Source of the DNA: Pseudomonadota bacterium
GTDB lineage: Bacteria > Pseudomonadota > Gammaproteobacteria > Arenicellales > UBA868
Direction of reading: 5' to 3'
Length of the DNA stretch: 6,347 nt
Assembly: GCA_018661145.1 (NCBI GenBank)
Contig: JABJIU010000243.1
Location: 1-6,347, forward strand
The notes under the pieces were generated by a model, which saw nothing but the letters and a program-made list of their open reading frames with translations, was not told the DNA's origin and searched no databases. The position numbers and the translations under genes were made by a program. Shown piece by piece: positions 6,236 through 6,347 of the stretch; within the stretch, counting starts at the first letter, position 1; every line of letters starts with the position of its first letter.

Positions 6236-6253
6236 CTTAGCTAGCACGCTAAG
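6236..6253. promoter_or_regulatory. Perfect 6-bp hairpin upstream of the permease start
   Basis: CTTAGC (6236-6241) and GCTAAG (6248-6253) form a perfect inverted repeat around a 6-bp spacer, ending 23 bases before the proposed TTG start at 6277. The 12-bp centre-to-centre spacing of the arms fits a dimeric regulator better than a terminator, since no T run follows. Confidence 0.3.
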
Positions 6254-6276
6254 CCACGTACTCAAAGATAATCGCC

Positions 6277-6347
6277 TTGAACCTCAAAGCTGTTCTTAAT
6301 TTGCTGCTGGCCATGTTCTGCATCTCGATCATGGATACCATGATCAA
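6277..6347 (+). CDS. Probable DMT/EamA-family permease, N-terminal fragment (runs off right edge)
   Basis: An open frame to the right edge gives 23 residues beginning (M)NLKAVLNLLLAMFCISIMDT and continuing MI. A short polar N-terminus with Lys, then a hydrophobic helix ending in 'xMD' is typical of the first membrane segment of EamA/DMT transporters ('LLAM..FA.MDA..K'). The preferred start is the TTG at 6277, because it keeps the whole first helix. The frame closes upstream at a TAA at 6250-6252 with no ATG or GTG between. An ATG at 6313 would cut the helix in half and has no ribosome site. The site before the TTG is also weak (AAAGA at 6264-6268). It is divergent from the hydrolase gene. With so few residues the family call is tentative. 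Confidence 0.45.
   Translation, partial: MNLKAVLNLLLAMFCISIMDTMI

Noticed and set aside
1..6347. CRISPR arrays, tRNA or rRNA genes, insertion sequences or phage genes
   Set aside because: No regularly spaced repeats, no recognisable tRNA or rRNA segments and no transposase or integrase frame were seen on either strand.

Overview
The window is ordinary bacterial chromosomal DNA of moderately high G+C, densely coding, with strong Shine-Dalgarno sites before its main plus-strand genes. Gene content (tripartite tricarboxylate transporter, bacterial soluble-type cytochrome P450, class III extradiol dioxygenase, cytoplasmic sulfatase-superfamily hydrolase, EamA/DMT-type permease) points to a heterotrophic proteobacterium with a versatile aromatic or xenobiotic catabolism. 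I cannot place it to class or genus from the sequence alone.

Layout. At 1-234, minus strand, is the N-terminal 78 residues of a cytochrome P450 that runs off the left edge. It is divergent from an extradiol dioxygenase at 350-1222, and the 115-bp gap holds a plausible promoter for the P450 and a small palindrome. The dioxygenase is followed in the same direction by a complete tripartite tricarboxylate transporter: tctC (1320-2267, periplasmic binding protein), tctB (2400-2957, small membrane subunit) and tctA (2969-4462, large membrane subunit). Two tandem hairpins sit between tctC and tctB. A convergent gene at 4482-6056 (minus) encodes a 524-residue sulfatase/phosphonate-monoester-hydrolase family enzyme. 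Its stop codon faces that of tctA across 19 bp, and both stops lie in one hairpin. A 220-bp non-coding gap (6057-6276) with several inverted repeats follows, then the start of a probable DMT/EamA permease on the plus strand, cut by the right edge.

How the genes may work together (inference). The transporter would import a small anionic compound. The sulfatase-like enzyme has no signal peptide and would act on an ester after uptake. The P450 could hydroxylate or dealkylate an aromatic product, and the extradiol dioxygenase would open a catecholic ring. The set therefore looks like part of a peripheral pathway for an esterified (sulfate or phosphonate) or otherwise substituted aromatic acid. 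No downstream meta-cleavage genes and no regulator are in view, so substrate and completeness are unknown. Each family is known; the combination and some altered active-site motifs are the unusual part.
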